Positions 17,066 through 26,714 of a stretch of DNA of 64,000 bases are shown here, piece after piece (position 1 is the stretch's first letter; the number at the start of each line of letters is the position of its first letter). A program made the position numbers and the translations under genes. The notes beneath the pieces were generated by a model, which worked only from the letters and a program-made list of their open reading frames with translations, was not told the DNA's origin and did no database searches. Origin of the DNA: Qipengyuania sp. HL-TH1 (lineage in GTDB: Bacteria > Pseudomonadota > Alphaproteobacteria > Sphingomonadales > Sphingomonadaceae); NCBI RefSeq assembly GCF_036365825.1, contig NZ_CP142675.1, positions 2,736,501 through 2,800,500 of the forward strand, in the 5' to 3' direction.

Positions 17066-19576
17066 ATGTCGATTGTCTGGAAAATCATCCGTATTATCGG
17101 GCTTTACGTCGTCTCTTTCTTTGTTTGCGTAATAATCGCAGCAATCGCATTGGATAGTCTGCCCGATGCGCTTGAAGTTTTTTTCGCCCTTCTCGCGCCC
17201 ATCGCGTTTGTCTGGTGGTATGAAAAGCGTCGAAGTGCGCGAGTGGCTGAGACGGCCGCCCCTGAAAAGCTACGATCTCTCCCATTGTCGCGCGAAGTAG
17301 GAGAGACTCCGAATTCCAGACCCGGTCAGCCAGATCAGTTTGATTCCGACTTCGGAAAAGTTGCGCAAATTGCAGCGGAAACAGTGCGCCGATCTACAGA
17401 ACTACAGCGCCGGTCGGACCAAGAAGAGAAGCTTTCGCGTCAAGCAGAGAGTCCGAGGCAGGGTCCATCGGAAAGATCGCAAGGTCATTACCAAGGCTGG
17501 GTACCTAAGGGCCAGCCCATCACTATCGCAGGTCGCACAATCAATGGGATGATCTACGTCGGCAAACCCCCGCGCATTGACTCATCCTATTATGGCGAGA
17601 GCTGTCGAGCCTACATCGATCCATCGTTATCCGTCTCGCGGGTCGGGTCGGACAAGAATGGCGATAACATGTCATATTGGCCGGGGTATTCGAGCATTCC
17701 TGCCGTTTGCAGAGCCACCTACCTTGATTGGCTGGCGGGTGGGCGACAAGACGGGGCAATCAACCCCGGATACATGTTCCTGTTCTTCTATGGTTTGGAG
17801 CGGCGCTTTCTGATCGACCAGCCCTTGCAGGAAGAAAGAAGACAAATTCTGACAGAAGTCAGGCGACTAAAAAATCTATTCTCAGAAAGCCATTCCGCCC
17901 AAAGATATCTCGGCGAATTCCTCGATGTAGCTGGTGTAGCTGGCATGGGCGAATTCGATTTCGATGACCCTACGCTAAAACAAAGAATTTTGGAGAACAG
18001 GGGGTGGGATTTACCATTCTCCTTGAAATTCTCTATCGGTGGTCTGATTGCAAAGGGTCACGCACTCGATGCGGAATGGATTTACCTATGGCTTTCTTGT
18101 CATCCCGAGCGCCGGATTCGTACACCGGCGCAGCGCTGCGCAAACGAGTTTAAAGAGTTATTCAAGCTCAAATTTCATGCGCTCTACCCCGATGGTCTAA
18201 AAATCCAACAGCCCCAAAGCGCGCTGGCTGACAGATACAAAGCGGCATCCGGTGAATTTGAAGGGCCATTGACGCCAACACTCAATGGAGAGCCCGTTCC
18301 GGATATTTCTGACCTCATAAAGCCGGTCTTAGTTGCTCAGAAGATCGCAGATGAGGCAATGGATGAACTCGATAAATTCAGCCGATATCTTGGACGAAAT
18401 CCAGATGGGCGGGGAACCATCGAAGCGCAGGCACTACTACCTGCCGAGCTTTGGAATCTTTTCCCTTCGGGCGAGTTGGAAGAACTCAAAGCGTGGGCGC
18501 AAGCGCAAATTGCAGCTGGCGGATTGGTTCTAGCGGTTGATGTGATCTCACGACTGGAAGGAGCAGCCCCTGAAAAACTAGGCAAGCGGAACTTGACTGG
18601 CGCAGCAGATGCACTCGCCCGGATTGGCTTCGGTATGGCTCCCGACCCGAGATTTTCACTGCGTGGGCCGAAGTTCGACGAACCCGTCGTGATCTTCGAA
18701 CTGGGCGAGCCGGTCGAACAGCTTGAAGATGTATCCCAGGCCTATCGGACCGAATTGTTGGAACTCGCGCTGGCGACCTTCGTCGCACATGCCGACAGCA
18801 AAATTGTGGAAGCCGAACGCAGGGCACTTCGTGAAAAGATCGAAGCGGTTAGCGGCCTGACTGAGCTTGAGAGAAAGCGTCTCTACGCCAACCTCGAATG
18901 GTATCTCGATGTTCCGCCAGACATGTCATGGCTGCGGAGCAAGTTGAAAGACGCAGACGCTGAACATCATCTGGCCCTGCGTGCTGCGGTTGTCGCGATA
19001 GCCCACGCTGACAGCGTGATTCAGTCTGAAGAAGTGGCTTGCATCGAGAAGATCTACAAGGCTCTGGGGATCGATGCTGGCTTCGTTTACGCCGACCTTC
19101 ATGCTGGCGACGTGCCAGACGGCCCGGTTCGCGTCAAAGCCGCCGAAGCTGAAGCACTAGGCGAACAAATACCGGACGAGCCGAAACCCAAAGCCGCTTC
19201 GCTCGATGCAGCGCGTATTGCCGCTATTCGAAATGACACCGAGCGCGTTTCAAGCGTACTGGGCGAGATTTTTTCGACCGACGAAGACGGGAGCGACGAG
19301 GCCACCGCAGCACATGCTCTTCCATCATCAATGGCTGGCCTCGATCCCAAGCACGCGATGCTTGTGGAGCAGATAATCCAGCGCGAACACTGGACTGACG
19401 AAGAGTTTGACGAGATCGCAGGTAAGCAAGGGCTCATGCCCTCTGGCGCGCTTGAGGTAGTCAATGAGTGGGCTTTCGATAAATTCGATCAAGCATTGCT
19501 CGATGAATATGACGGATATGACGTATCGCCGGACATCGCCGATACGTTGAGAGCCGAGATGGCGAAGGGGGATTAA
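17066..19576 (+). CDS. TerB-domain membrane protein (TerB_N, TerB, TerB_C)
   Basis: 836 residues from ATG 17066 (GTG 17060 also possible). Two hydrophobic helices at about residues 7-50 predict membrane anchoring. A TerB_N domain at about 150-270 carries YLDWLAGGRQDG and FLFFYGLERRFLI, its diagnostic blocks. A TerB-like helical domain with acidic metal-binding residues (FVAHADSKIVEAE and IAHADSVIQSEE) is at about 575-690. A TerB_C domain follows at about 715-830. It heads a tight operon with an ATPase and a helicase. In the Ter group TerB domains act in metal-linked stress or defence responses; the function here is inferred. Confidence 0.82.
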   Translation: MSIVWKIIRIIGLYVVSFFVCVIIAAIALDSLPDALEVFFALLAPIAFVWWYEKRRSARVAETAAPEKLRSLPLSREVGETPNSRPGQPDQFDSDFGKVAQIAAETVRRSTELQRRSDQEEKLSRQAESPRQGPSERSQGHYQGWVPKGQPITIAGRTINGMIYVGKPPRIDSSYYGESCRAYIDPSLSVSRVGSDKNGDNMSYWPGYSSIPAVCRATYLDWLAGGRQDGAINPGYMFLFFYGLERRFLIDQPLQEERRQILTEVRRLKNLFSESHSAQRYLGEFLDVAGVAGMGEFDFDDPTLKQRILENRGWDLPFSLKFSIGGLIAKGHALDAEWIYLWLSCHPERRIRTPAQRCANEFKELFKLKFHALYPDGLKIQQPQSALADRYKAASGEFEGPLTPTLNGEPVPDISDLIKPVLVAQKIADEAMDELDKFSRYLGRNPDGRGTIEAQALLPAELWNLFPSGELEELKAWAQAQIAAGGLVLAVDVISRLEGAAPEKLGKRNLTGAADALARIGFGMAPDPRFSLRGPKFDEPVVIFELGEPVEQLEDVSQAYRTELLELALATFVAHADSKIVEAERRALREKIEAVSGLTELERKRLYANLEWYLDVPPDMSWLRSKLKDADAEHHLALRAAVVAIAHADSVIQSEEVACIEKIYKALGIDAGFVYADLHAGDVPDGPVRVKAAEAEALGEQIPDEPKPKAASLDAARIAAIRNDTERVSSVLGEIFSTDEDGSDEATAAHALPSSMAGLDPKHAMLVEQIIQREHWTDEEFDEIAGKQGLMPSGALEVVNEWAFDKFDQALLDEYDGYDVSPDIADTLRAEMAKGD

Positions 19577-19579
19577 TTC

Positions 19580-20884
19580 ATGTCGAGACTGAAGCCGCGC
19601 GAACGCGACGCTATTGTTCAGGCGCTACGCGCGGGGGTTGTTCCCAAATTGGGACTTCGGCACATTCAGGTCGGACGAGCGCGTGAGATCGAAGAACTCG
19701 TCAAGGACATGGACCGGATCGCCGATGGCGGTTCAGCCATTCGTTTCATCATCGGCGAGTATGGCTCCGGCAAGACCTTCTTCATGAACCTGATCCGGCT
19801 TGTGGCGCTCGAAAAGGGACTGGTCGTCATGTTTGCCGACCTTGCCCCGGATCGGCGCATCCACGCGACCGGCGGGCAAGCACGGGGCCTCTACGCAGAG
19901 ATGGCGCGAAACCTTGCCACCCGTACCAAGCCGGATGGCGGTGCATTGCCAAGTGTTGTCGAGCGGTTTGTCAGCCAGGCCCAGCACGATGCCGAGGCTC
20001 AAGAGCGATCGACAGATGACATCATTCGCCAGCGCCTTGCCCATTTCGAAGAACTGACTGGAGGCTTCGACTTCGCGCAGGTGATCCGCCGGTATTGGGA
20101 GGGGCACGAAACCGGCGATGAAGAGCTGAAATCGGCAGCGATCAGATGGCTGCGCGGCGAATTTGCAACCAAAACCGATGCTCGCAAGGCTCTGGGTGTT
20201 CGCACAATCGTCAATGACGCCAGCGTCTACGATCACCTCAAACTGATGTCGGCATTTGTCTGTGAAGCGGGCTACAAGGGCCTGCTCGTCGGCCTTGACG
20301 AGATGGTCAACCTCTACAAGCTGACTTCATCGCAAGCCCGCAATGCCAACTATGAGCAAATCCTGCGTATCCTGAACGACGTTCTGCAAGGGAGCGCTGA
20401 GAACCTTGGGTTCCTCTTGGGAGGAACGCCGGAATTCCTCATGAATACGCGGCGCGGCCTCTACAGCTATGAGGCCCTGCAATCTCGCCTCGCAGAGAAC
20501 ACCTTTGCGCGTGACGGACTGGTCGATCTTTCCGGGCCAGTCATTCGATTGGCCAGCCTTACACCTGAAGACCTGTTCGTGCTCCTAGCCAACATTCGCG
20601 CCGTCATGCAGGGCGATGAAGCAATCCTACCAGACGACGCCTTGGAAGCGTTCATGATACACTGCTCGGAAAGGATCGGGGAGGCCTATTTCAGAACCCC
20701 CCGGAACACAGTCACGGCTTTTGTAAATCTTCTGGCGGTGCTCGAACAAAACCCAGGCGTCGAATGGTCGGACCTCATCGAAGAGCTCGACGTGGCGGAA
20801 GATTCTGGTGACGACATGAGCGACGTGGATGAGAGCGTTGGCGCTGTCCCTGAGAGCGACGAGCTAGCCAGCTTCCGACTGTGA
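19580..20884 (+). CDS. BrxC/BrxD-like P-loop ATPase (DUF2791)
   Basis: 434 residues of the DUF2791 ATPase group that includes BREX BrxC and BrxD. Walker A is GEYGSGKT with K65, Walker B ends in D240-E241 (LVGLDEM), and a sensor-like block NLGFLLGGTPEFL follows. At 434 residues it is BrxD-sized, much shorter than BrxC. It starts 3 bp after the TerB gene and overlaps the helicase gene by 4 bp. BrxD normally pairs with an Lhr-like helicase in type 2 BREX, but no pglZ, pglX or brxC is visible nearby. Confidence 0.82.
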   Translation: MSRLKPRERDAIVQALRAGVVPKLGLRHIQVGRAREIEELVKDMDRIADGGSAIRFIIGEYGSGKTFFMNLIRLVALEKGLVVMFADLAPDRRIHATGGQARGLYAEMARNLATRTKPDGGALPSVVERFVSQAQHDAEAQERSTDDIIRQRLAHFEELTGGFDFAQVIRRYWEGHETGDEELKSAAIRWLRGEFATKTDARKALGVRTIVNDASVYDHLKLMSAFVCEAGYKGLLVGLDEMVNLYKLTSSQARNANYEQILRILNDVLQGSAENLGFLLGGTPEFLMNTRRGLYSYEALQSRLAENTFARDGLVDLSGPVIRLASLTPEDLFVLLANIRAVMQGDEAILPDDALEAFMIHCSERIGEAYFRTPRNTVTAFVNLLAVLEQNPGVEWSDLIEELDVAEDSGDDMSDVDESVGAVPESDELASFRL

Positions 20885-23055
20885 GCACGGCGTTCGACAA
20901 GCTGGCTCGACCAATCCAGAAATGGGTTCGTCAGCAAGGCTGGAAGGAATTGCGCGACATTCAAGCGCGCGCCACGCACGTGCTTATGGACGGCAATCGT
21001 GACCTGATTGTCGCTGCCAGCACTGCCGGAGGTAAGACTGAAGCCGCATTTCTCCCACTACTGTCCCAGGTGCTCGATGAACCCAGTGAGGACTCCGGAT
21101 TTGATGTTCTGTATGTCGCGCCGCTGAAAGCGCTCATCACCGATCAGGCGCGGCGACTTGAAGACATTTGTCGCGACACAGACTTGCCTATCACGCCGTG
21201 GCATGGCGACGTTTCGTCATCGGTGAAGGCTAAGGCTACCAAGCGACCGAGGGGCGTGCTGCTAATCACCCCGGAGTCTCTTGAAGCGCTATTCATTCGA
21301 CGCGGATTGGAGATTCCGAGACTGTTTGGCGCAACGCGCGCAGTCATTCTCGATGAATTGCATTCGGTCCTCGACAGTGAGCGCGGAATCCAGATGCGTT
21401 CGCTTCTCACGCGCCTCGAAATTGCTCTAAAGAGACCTATTCGCCGGGTTGGTTTGTCGGCCACACTCGGAGATATGGAGCTTGCGAAGGCTTATCTTCG
21501 TCCTGACAGCCCAAGTGAAGTCGAACAGGTCATTGCCGAGGGCGGATCAGCCGAATTGCAGCTTCAGCTCCGTGGCTACGTTGCTGGCGACAAGGACGAT
21601 GAAGGCCCTTCAGCGACGGATGCCATTGCGCAGCACCTATTCGAACACCTGAGAGGCAGCGACAATCTTGTCTTTGGCGGTGCGCGTCAGGCAGTTGAAA
21701 TCTACTCAGATCGGTTGCGCGCACTTTGCGAAAAGGAACACCTGCCGCAGGAGTTTTACCCTCACCACGCCAGCCTGTCGCGCGAGCATCGAGACTTCGT
21801 CGAACGTCGCCTGAAAGATGGTACTGCGCCGACGACTGCCATCTGCACTTCCACGCTGGAATTGGGAATCGATATTGGCGATGTAACCTGCGTCGGCCAG
21901 ATTGGCGCACCGTTCAGCGTCGCATCACTCAGGCAAAGGCTTGGCCGATCAGGGCGGCGACCTGGCAAGCCAGCTATCCTTCGACAATACGCAGTTGAGG
22001 CGAAGCTCACGCCGACGAGCAATTTCTCGGACCGTCTTCGCCTAGGCATGGTGCGGGCCATTTCGATGATCGAATTGCTTTTGGAAGGCTGGTGCGAACC
22101 GCCGCAACGCGAGGCCCTTCACCTTTCGACACTCGTTCACCAAATCCTCTCGGTAATCTCCGAGCGAGGCGGAATACGTGCGCAGCAACTCTACGGGATT
22201 CTCTGCCAGATCGGGCCATTCCGCCAGGTCGATACCCAGCTGTTCCTGGATGTCTTGCGAGCACTCGGGCAACCCGAGGTCGCGCTCATTGAGCAAGCCA
22301 GCGATGGCCTTCTATTGCTCGGTGCCAATGGCGAGAAGCTGGTCGAGCACTATAGCTTCTACGCCGTATTTCAGACGCCCGAGGAATACCGGCTGATTTC
22401 CGGCGGTAAGGAGCTTGGGACACTTCCCATCGACAACATGATCGCGCCGGGAATGCTTCTCATTTTTTCCGGCAGGCGCTGGCTGGTGCAGGAAGTTCTC
22501 GACCGGGATCGTGTCATCATGGTTGCACCGGCGAAAGCCGGAGTGCCGCCCATCTTTGGGGGCGACCCTGGCAACATCCATGACCGGGTGATCGAGCGAA
22601 TGTTCGATGTTATAGAAGGCCAAAAGCGCCCGATCTATCTTGATCCGACTGCGCTAGAGCTACTCGACGAGGCACGCAGCAACTACGGCCAACTGCAATT
22701 TGCCCCCGGAAGGATTGCGCAGCTCAGCGACAATGCCGCTGTCATAGCGACCAAAACAGGTTCCGTTCGGACAACGACCTTGGCACTCGCCCTTCGCGCG
22801 AGCGGCTTCACCGTGCAGACTCACGACGGCTTTCTGGAAGTGTTCGGGAAGGACGAAAGTCCGGAGTTGATCGACGCACTTTCTGCTCTCGCAGATGGCA
22901 AAGAGATGGACCTATTTGCTCATTCACCAAACCTTTTGTTCGAGAAGTTCCATCCGCATTTGACAGAGGAGTTGCTGCAAAAGGACGCTTTGTCTGCGCA
23001 CCTTGATGCGAGTGGATTGGCTGAGTTGACCCGCTCGATTCTAGGACGGGATTAG
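20881..23055 (+). CDS. DEAD/DEAH-box SF2 helicase, Lhr/BrxHI-like
   Basis: 724 residues with GTG start inside the ATPase stop. Motif I is STAGGKTE with K52, motif II is D158-E-L-H, motif III is SATLGD, and the second RecA domain ends in QRLGRSGRR. The C-terminal 300 residues resemble the accessory region of Lhr-type helicases. It is the last gene of the TerB-ATPase-helicase operon. It probably unwinds or translocates on nucleic acid for a defence or stress role; the ATPase and helicase association recalls BrxD-BrxHI. Confidence 0.82.
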   Translation: MSTAFDKLARPIQKWVRQQGWKELRDIQARATHVLMDGNRDLIVAASTAGGKTEAAFLPLLSQVLDEPSEDSGFDVLYVAPLKALITDQARRLEDICRDTDLPITPWHGDVSSSVKAKATKRPRGVLLITPESLEALFIRRGLEIPRLFGATRAVILDELHSVLDSERGIQMRSLLTRLEIALKRPIRRVGLSATLGDMELAKAYLRPDSPSEVEQVIAEGGSAELQLQLRGYVAGDKDDEGPSATDAIAQHLFEHLRGSDNLVFGGARQAVEIYSDRLRALCEKEHLPQEFYPHHASLSREHRDFVERRLKDGTAPTTAICTSTLELGIDIGDVTCVGQIGAPFSVASLRQRLGRSGRRPGKPAILRQYAVEAKLTPTSNFSDRLRLGMVRAISMIELLLEGWCEPPQREALHLSTLVHQILSVISERGGIRAQQLYGILCQIGPFRQVDTQLFLDVLRALGQPEVALIEQASDGLLLLGANGEKLVEHYSFYAVFQTPEEYRLISGGKELGTLPIDNMIAPGMLLIFSGRRWLVQEVLDRDRVIMVAPAKAGVPPIFGGDPGNIHDRVIERMFDVIEGQKRPIYLDPTALELLDEARSNYGQLQFAPGRIAQLSDNAAVIATKTGSVRTTTLALALRASGFTVQTHDGFLEVFGKDESPELIDALSALADGKEMDLFAHSPNLLFEKFHPHLTEELLQKDALSAHLDASGLAELTRSILGRD

Positions 23056-23083
23056 CGTGCCAATTGCCGTTCGGGCCGCGCTG

Positions 23084-23317
23084 CTATCCATCATTCGATT
23101 GCTCCGCTTCAAACGCCCGTTTCCCCTTGCGCCGGAACAGCACCAGCGCCTGCGCTCCGTCAGGCCCGCGCAGCTTGGCCGCGACGGTGAGGAACGCGCC
23201 GTAGAGAGCGGCGCGATCATCGTCGGTCAGCTCGACCAGATCGGCCTTTGCGACCAGGCCGCCTAGCTCGATCAGTTGCCGGGTCCGCTCGCGCCGTTTC
23301 ACTTGCCATTCGCGCAT
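23084..23317 (-). CDS. traD: Ti-type conjugal transfer protein TraD
   Basis: 77 residues from ATG 23317. The sequence MREWQVKRRERTRQLIELGGL followed by LTDDDRAALYGAFL is the recognisable pattern of small TraD proteins of Ti/rhizobial transfer systems. The gene is downstream of traC in a minus-strand pair diverging from traA. TraD probably assists relaxosome formation at the nearby oriT. An upstream in-frame extension exists but has no better start. Confidence 0.72.
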   Translation of the reverse strand: MREWQVKRRERTRQLIELGGLVAKADLVELTDDDRAALYGAFLTVAAKLRGPDGAQALVLFRRKGKRAFEAEQSNDG

Positions 23318-23339
23318 GTCAGTTCGCGCCTTTGCTGCC

Positions 23340-23645
23340 TCAAGCCGATGCCGCGCCGCTATCGAGCGGGAGAGTGCCTTCCGGCTGTTTGCTAGCTGCG
23401 CTCGAAGTGTCCCGTGACTTTCCCTGAAAGAATGCGGCGCCGCGCTTGCGCCAGCCCTCCCCGATTGCCTTGTCGGTATTCGCCGCAGCATCGAGCAGCG
23501 CGCCTGCGAGGACATCGGCATCGAGCGTGTCGGCACCGGTTGCTGTGACCAGCGCGCCGAGGTCGCGCACGCGGCGTTCTTTGAGCTGTTTGGCCTTGTC
23601 GGCAAGTGCCTTCAGCTCCGAATCAAAATCGCGGGGTTTGCGCAT
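23340..23645 (-). CDS. traC: Ti-type conjugal transfer protein TraC
   Basis: 101 residues from ATG 23645. The protein begins MRKPRDFDSELKALADKA, then KERRVRDLGALVTATGADTLDADVLAG, typical of TraC-like relaxosome accessory proteins with a TraC/TraD-type DNA-binding core. It is divergent from traA, with the oriT-like sequence between them, the same order as in Agrobacterium and rhizobial plasmids. It most likely binds oriT DNA. The label TraC or TraD varies between annotation schemes. Confidence 0.72.
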   Translation of the reverse strand: MRKPRDFDSELKALADKAKQLKERRVRDLGALVTATGADTLDADVLAGALLDAAANTDKAIGEGWRKRGAAFFQGKSRDTSSAASKQPEGTLPLDSGAASA

Positions 23646-23760
23646 GTGTTGTCTCCATCGTTGGTGTGATGGAGCCATGATAATCGTGCTTGTAATCCAA
23701 TGCAGTAAGGTCGCCGGGACAATGTGAAACCGCCTAGTCCCGATCAGGATTTTATCATGA

Positions 23761-23790
23761 GAGGGCGCGCTTATACGTCGTGCCGACGCA
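23761..23790. other. Ti-type origin of transfer (nic region)
   Basis: The sequence around GGGCGCGCTTATACGTCG closely resembles the conserved nic region of Ti and rhizobial oriTs, which I recall as GGGCGCAATTATACGTCG. It is followed by a perfect hairpin CGTCG-TGC-CGACG at 23776-23788. It lies between divergent traC and traA, the standard oriT place. The recalled consensus could not be checked here. Confidence 0.72.
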
Positions 23791-23818
23791 GGCTTTGCGG
23801 TGTAACTGGATTGCCGTC

Positions 23819-26704
23819 ATGGCAATCTTTCACTTCAGCGCAAAGGTCATCGGAAGGTCGAGCGGACGCAGTGCCGTTGCGGCGGCAGCCTATCGTGCAG
23901 GCGAGAGATTGCATGATGAACGCATCGACAGAACCCATGATTTCACCAACAAGGCAGGCGTTCTTCATTCCGAAGTGATGTTGCCCAAAGGTGCGCCTGA
24001 AGCCTTCGCCGATCGGGCCACTTTGTGGAACGCGGTCGAGGCCGCCGAAAAGCGCAAGGATGCCCAGCTCGCCCGAGAGGTCGAGTTTGCCCTGCCCCGC
24101 GAGTTGGCGAAGAAGGACAACATCAGGCTGGCACGCGAGTTCGTCAAAGCCGAGTTCGTCGAGAAGGGTATGATTGCCGATCTCAATGTTCATTGGGATA
24201 TTGGCGAAGACGGCAAGGCCAAGCCGCACACGCATGTCATGCTCACCATGCGCGAGGTCACCAAGGACGGTTTTGGCGCAAAGGTTCGCGACTGGAACAA
24301 GACCGCGCTGATCGAGCAGTGGCGCGAGCGTTGGGCCGATCATGTGAACCGCGCGCTTGCGACACGCGACATAGACGCGCGGATGGATCACCGCAGCCTC
24401 GAAGCCCAAGGGATAGCGCTGGAGCCGCAGGACAAGATCGGCCCCGCCGCATCACGCATTGGCGGGCGCGGGCTGGAAGCCGAGAGGATCGAAGAGCACC
24501 GCGCCATTGCCCAACGCAATGGCGAACGGATCATTGCAACTCCGGGTTTGGCACTGGATGCGATCACGCACCAGCAGGCGACGTTCACCAGGCGCGATCT
24601 CGCCGCCTTCGTTCACCGGCACAGCGACGGCAAAGAACAATTCGACGCGGCCTACAATGCGGTGCGAGGTTCGTCCGATTTGATATCCCTGGGCAAGGAT
24701 GGACGCGGGCAGGATCGCTTCACGTCACGCGCAATGATCGAGGCCGAACAGCGCCTGCATCGCGCCGCCGACACGATGGCACAGCGCACGGGTCACGCCG
24801 TCAATGATGTGCAACGAAATGCCGCCTTCGCGAACGCTTCAGGGCGCGGCCTGGTGCTGTCCGGCGAGCAGAAATCCGCCTTCGAGCATGTGACCAAGAG
24901 CAAGGGACTTGCCGTGGTCGTCGGCTACGCCGGGACCGGCAAAAGCGCGATGCTGGGCGTGGCGCGCGAGGCCTGGGAAAGTGCGGGCTCCACAGTACGC
25001 GGCGCAGCGCTGTCCGGCATCGCCGCCGAGGGGCTGGAGAACGGCTCCGGCATCGCGTCGCGCACTATCGCCAGCCTTGAGCACCAATGGGGCAAGGGAC
25101 GCGAGTTGCTCACTTCCCGCGACGTGCTCGTCATCGACGAAGCGGGCATGGTCGGCACGCGCCAGATGGAGCGCGTACTGTCCCATGCTGCCAAAGCCGG
25201 TGCGAAGGTAGTCCTGGTCGGCGACCAGCAGCAACTTCAGGCCATCGAGGCAGGCGCGGCCTTCCGGGCGATCCAGGAACGCCACGGCGGCGTCGAGATC
25301 AGCGAAGTCCGCCGTCAGCTATCGGCTTGGCAGCAGGATGCGACCAGGCACCTCGCCACAGGCCGCACCGGCGAAGCGATCCGCAGCCATGAGGAACGCG
25401 GCATGGTCCATGCCGCCGACACGCGCGAAGCGGCCCGCGCGGCCTTGATCGACCGTTGGGATCAGGAGCGGCGGGCCAGCCCAGACGAAAGCCAGATCAT
25501 CCTCACCCACACCAATGACGAGGTGCGCGAGCTGAACCAGATGGCGCGCGAGAAGATGCGCGAGGCTGGCGCGCTAGGTGCCGATGCCACGATCAAGTCG
25601 GCACGCGGCGAACGCCAGTTTGCATCGGGCGACCGCATCATTTTCCTGCGCAACGAGCGTGGGCTTGGGGTCAAGAACGGGACACTTGGCACGGTCGCAA
25701 TGGCCAGCGTGCAGAGCATGGCCGTGCGCACCGATGATGGCCGCGAGGTCGCCTTCGAGACCAAGAACTATGGCCATATCGATCATGGCTACGCGGCCAC
25801 GATCCACAAGGCGCAGGGCATGACGGTGGATCGTGCCCATGCGCTCGCCACTCCCGGCATGGACAGCCACTCGGCCTATGTCGCCATGTCGCGCCATCGC
25901 GAAGGGCTGGCGCTGCACTATGGGCGCGATGACTTTGCCGACCAGTCGAAGCTCGTCCGCACGCTCAGCCGTGAGCGCGGGAAGGATATGGCGGGCGATT
26001 ACAAGCCCGAGCAGGCTTTCGCCGAACTGCGGGGCATCACCTTCCGCGAGCGGATCGTAAAGATGGTGCGGCAGGTGCCCGAACGCGCCAAATCGATCTT
26101 CGGAAACTTCCGTCCGCAGGCACGCCAGCTTGAGCCGCTTCCAGCACAAACGAACACGCAGAACAACCAGCGCCGTGCGGTCGAACGCTACGCCCGCGCG
26201 CTTGGCGATATCGGGACGATGCAGGCCCAGGGCTTGCCCGTCCTGCCGCACCAGAAGGACGCGCTGGAGAGGGCCGGAATGGCGCTCGAGGCGATCCGGC
26301 CCCATGCCGTCACCGACCTCGCCAAAGCGCTGGAGCGGCGTCCTGAACTGATTGCAGAGGCCGCAGGCGGGCGCAGCCAGGAAGTCTTGCGCGCCATGCA
26401 GCACGAAGCCGCCGTGCGCACCGATCCGGCGCTACGAACCGAGCGCTTTGTCAGCGACTGGCTGGGGCTGGCCGCTGCGCGCAAGCAGCTTGAGCAGCAA
26501 GGCGACCGCGCCGGCGCTGCCCGCGTATCGGCAAAGCAGAACGAGCTGGCGAAGTCGCTTGAACGCGATCCCCAGGTCGAAGGCCTGCTGCGTGGCAAGA
26601 CCCGCGAACTTGGCATCGATCCGAAGCCGGAACGCAGCATCGCCAACGAACTCACCGCAACCCTCGCTCGCGAGCGCACCCGCGCCTTCGACATGGGCAT
26701 TTAG
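23819..26704 (+). CDS. traA: Ti-type conjugative relaxase-helicase TraA
   Basis: 961 residues from ATG 23819 (MAIFHFSAKVI, the usual TraA start). The N-terminal MobA/L relaxase region has the Tyr-bearing SAVAAAAYRAGERL and the metal-site histidines in AKPHTHVML. A RecD/TraI-like helicase follows, with Walker A GYAGTGKS (K375) and Walker B DEAGMVG, then a UvrD-C-like block AATIHKAQGMT. It nicks oriT and unwinds the transferred strand. No traG or type IV secretion genes are present, so element 1 is mobilizable rather than self-transmissible. Confidence 0.93.
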   Translation: MAIFHFSAKVIGRSSGRSAVAAAAYRAGERLHDERIDRTHDFTNKAGVLHSEVMLPKGAPEAFADRATLWNAVEAAEKRKDAQLAREVEFALPRELAKKDNIRLAREFVKAEFVEKGMIADLNVHWDIGEDGKAKPHTHVMLTMREVTKDGFGAKVRDWNKTALIEQWRERWADHVNRALATRDIDARMDHRSLEAQGIALEPQDKIGPAASRIGGRGLEAERIEEHRAIAQRNGERIIATPGLALDAITHQQATFTRRDLAAFVHRHSDGKEQFDAAYNAVRGSSDLISLGKDGRGQDRFTSRAMIEAEQRLHRAADTMAQRTGHAVNDVQRNAAFANASGRGLVLSGEQKSAFEHVTKSKGLAVVVGYAGTGKSAMLGVAREAWESAGSTVRGAALSGIAAEGLENGSGIASRTIASLEHQWGKGRELLTSRDVLVIDEAGMVGTRQMERVLSHAAKAGAKVVLVGDQQQLQAIEAGAAFRAIQERHGGVEISEVRRQLSAWQQDATRHLATGRTGEAIRSHEERGMVHAADTREAARAALIDRWDQERRASPDESQIILTHTNDEVRELNQMAREKMREAGALGADATIKSARGERQFASGDRIIFLRNERGLGVKNGTLGTVAMASVQSMAVRTDDGREVAFETKNYGHIDHGYAATIHKAQGMTVDRAHALATPGMDSHSAYVAMSRHREGLALHYGRDDFADQSKLVRTLSRERGKDMAGDYKPEQAFAELRGITFRERIVKMVRQVPERAKSIFGNFRPQARQLEPLPAQTNTQNNQRRAVERYARALGDIGTMQAQGLPVLPHQKDALERAGMALEAIRPHAVTDLAKALERRPELIAEAAGGRSQEVLRAMQHEAAVRTDPALRTERFVSDWLGLAAARKQLEQQGDRAGAARVSAKQNELAKSLERDPQVEGLLRGKTRELGIDPKPERSIANELTATLARERTRAFDMGI

Positions 26705-26714
26705 GAGAACCGAC

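Noticed and set aside
17066..23055. Calling the TerB-ATPase-helicase operon a BREX system
   Set aside because: No PglZ-type phosphatase, BrxC or PglX methylase is nearby; only the ATPase and helicase resemble BREX parts.
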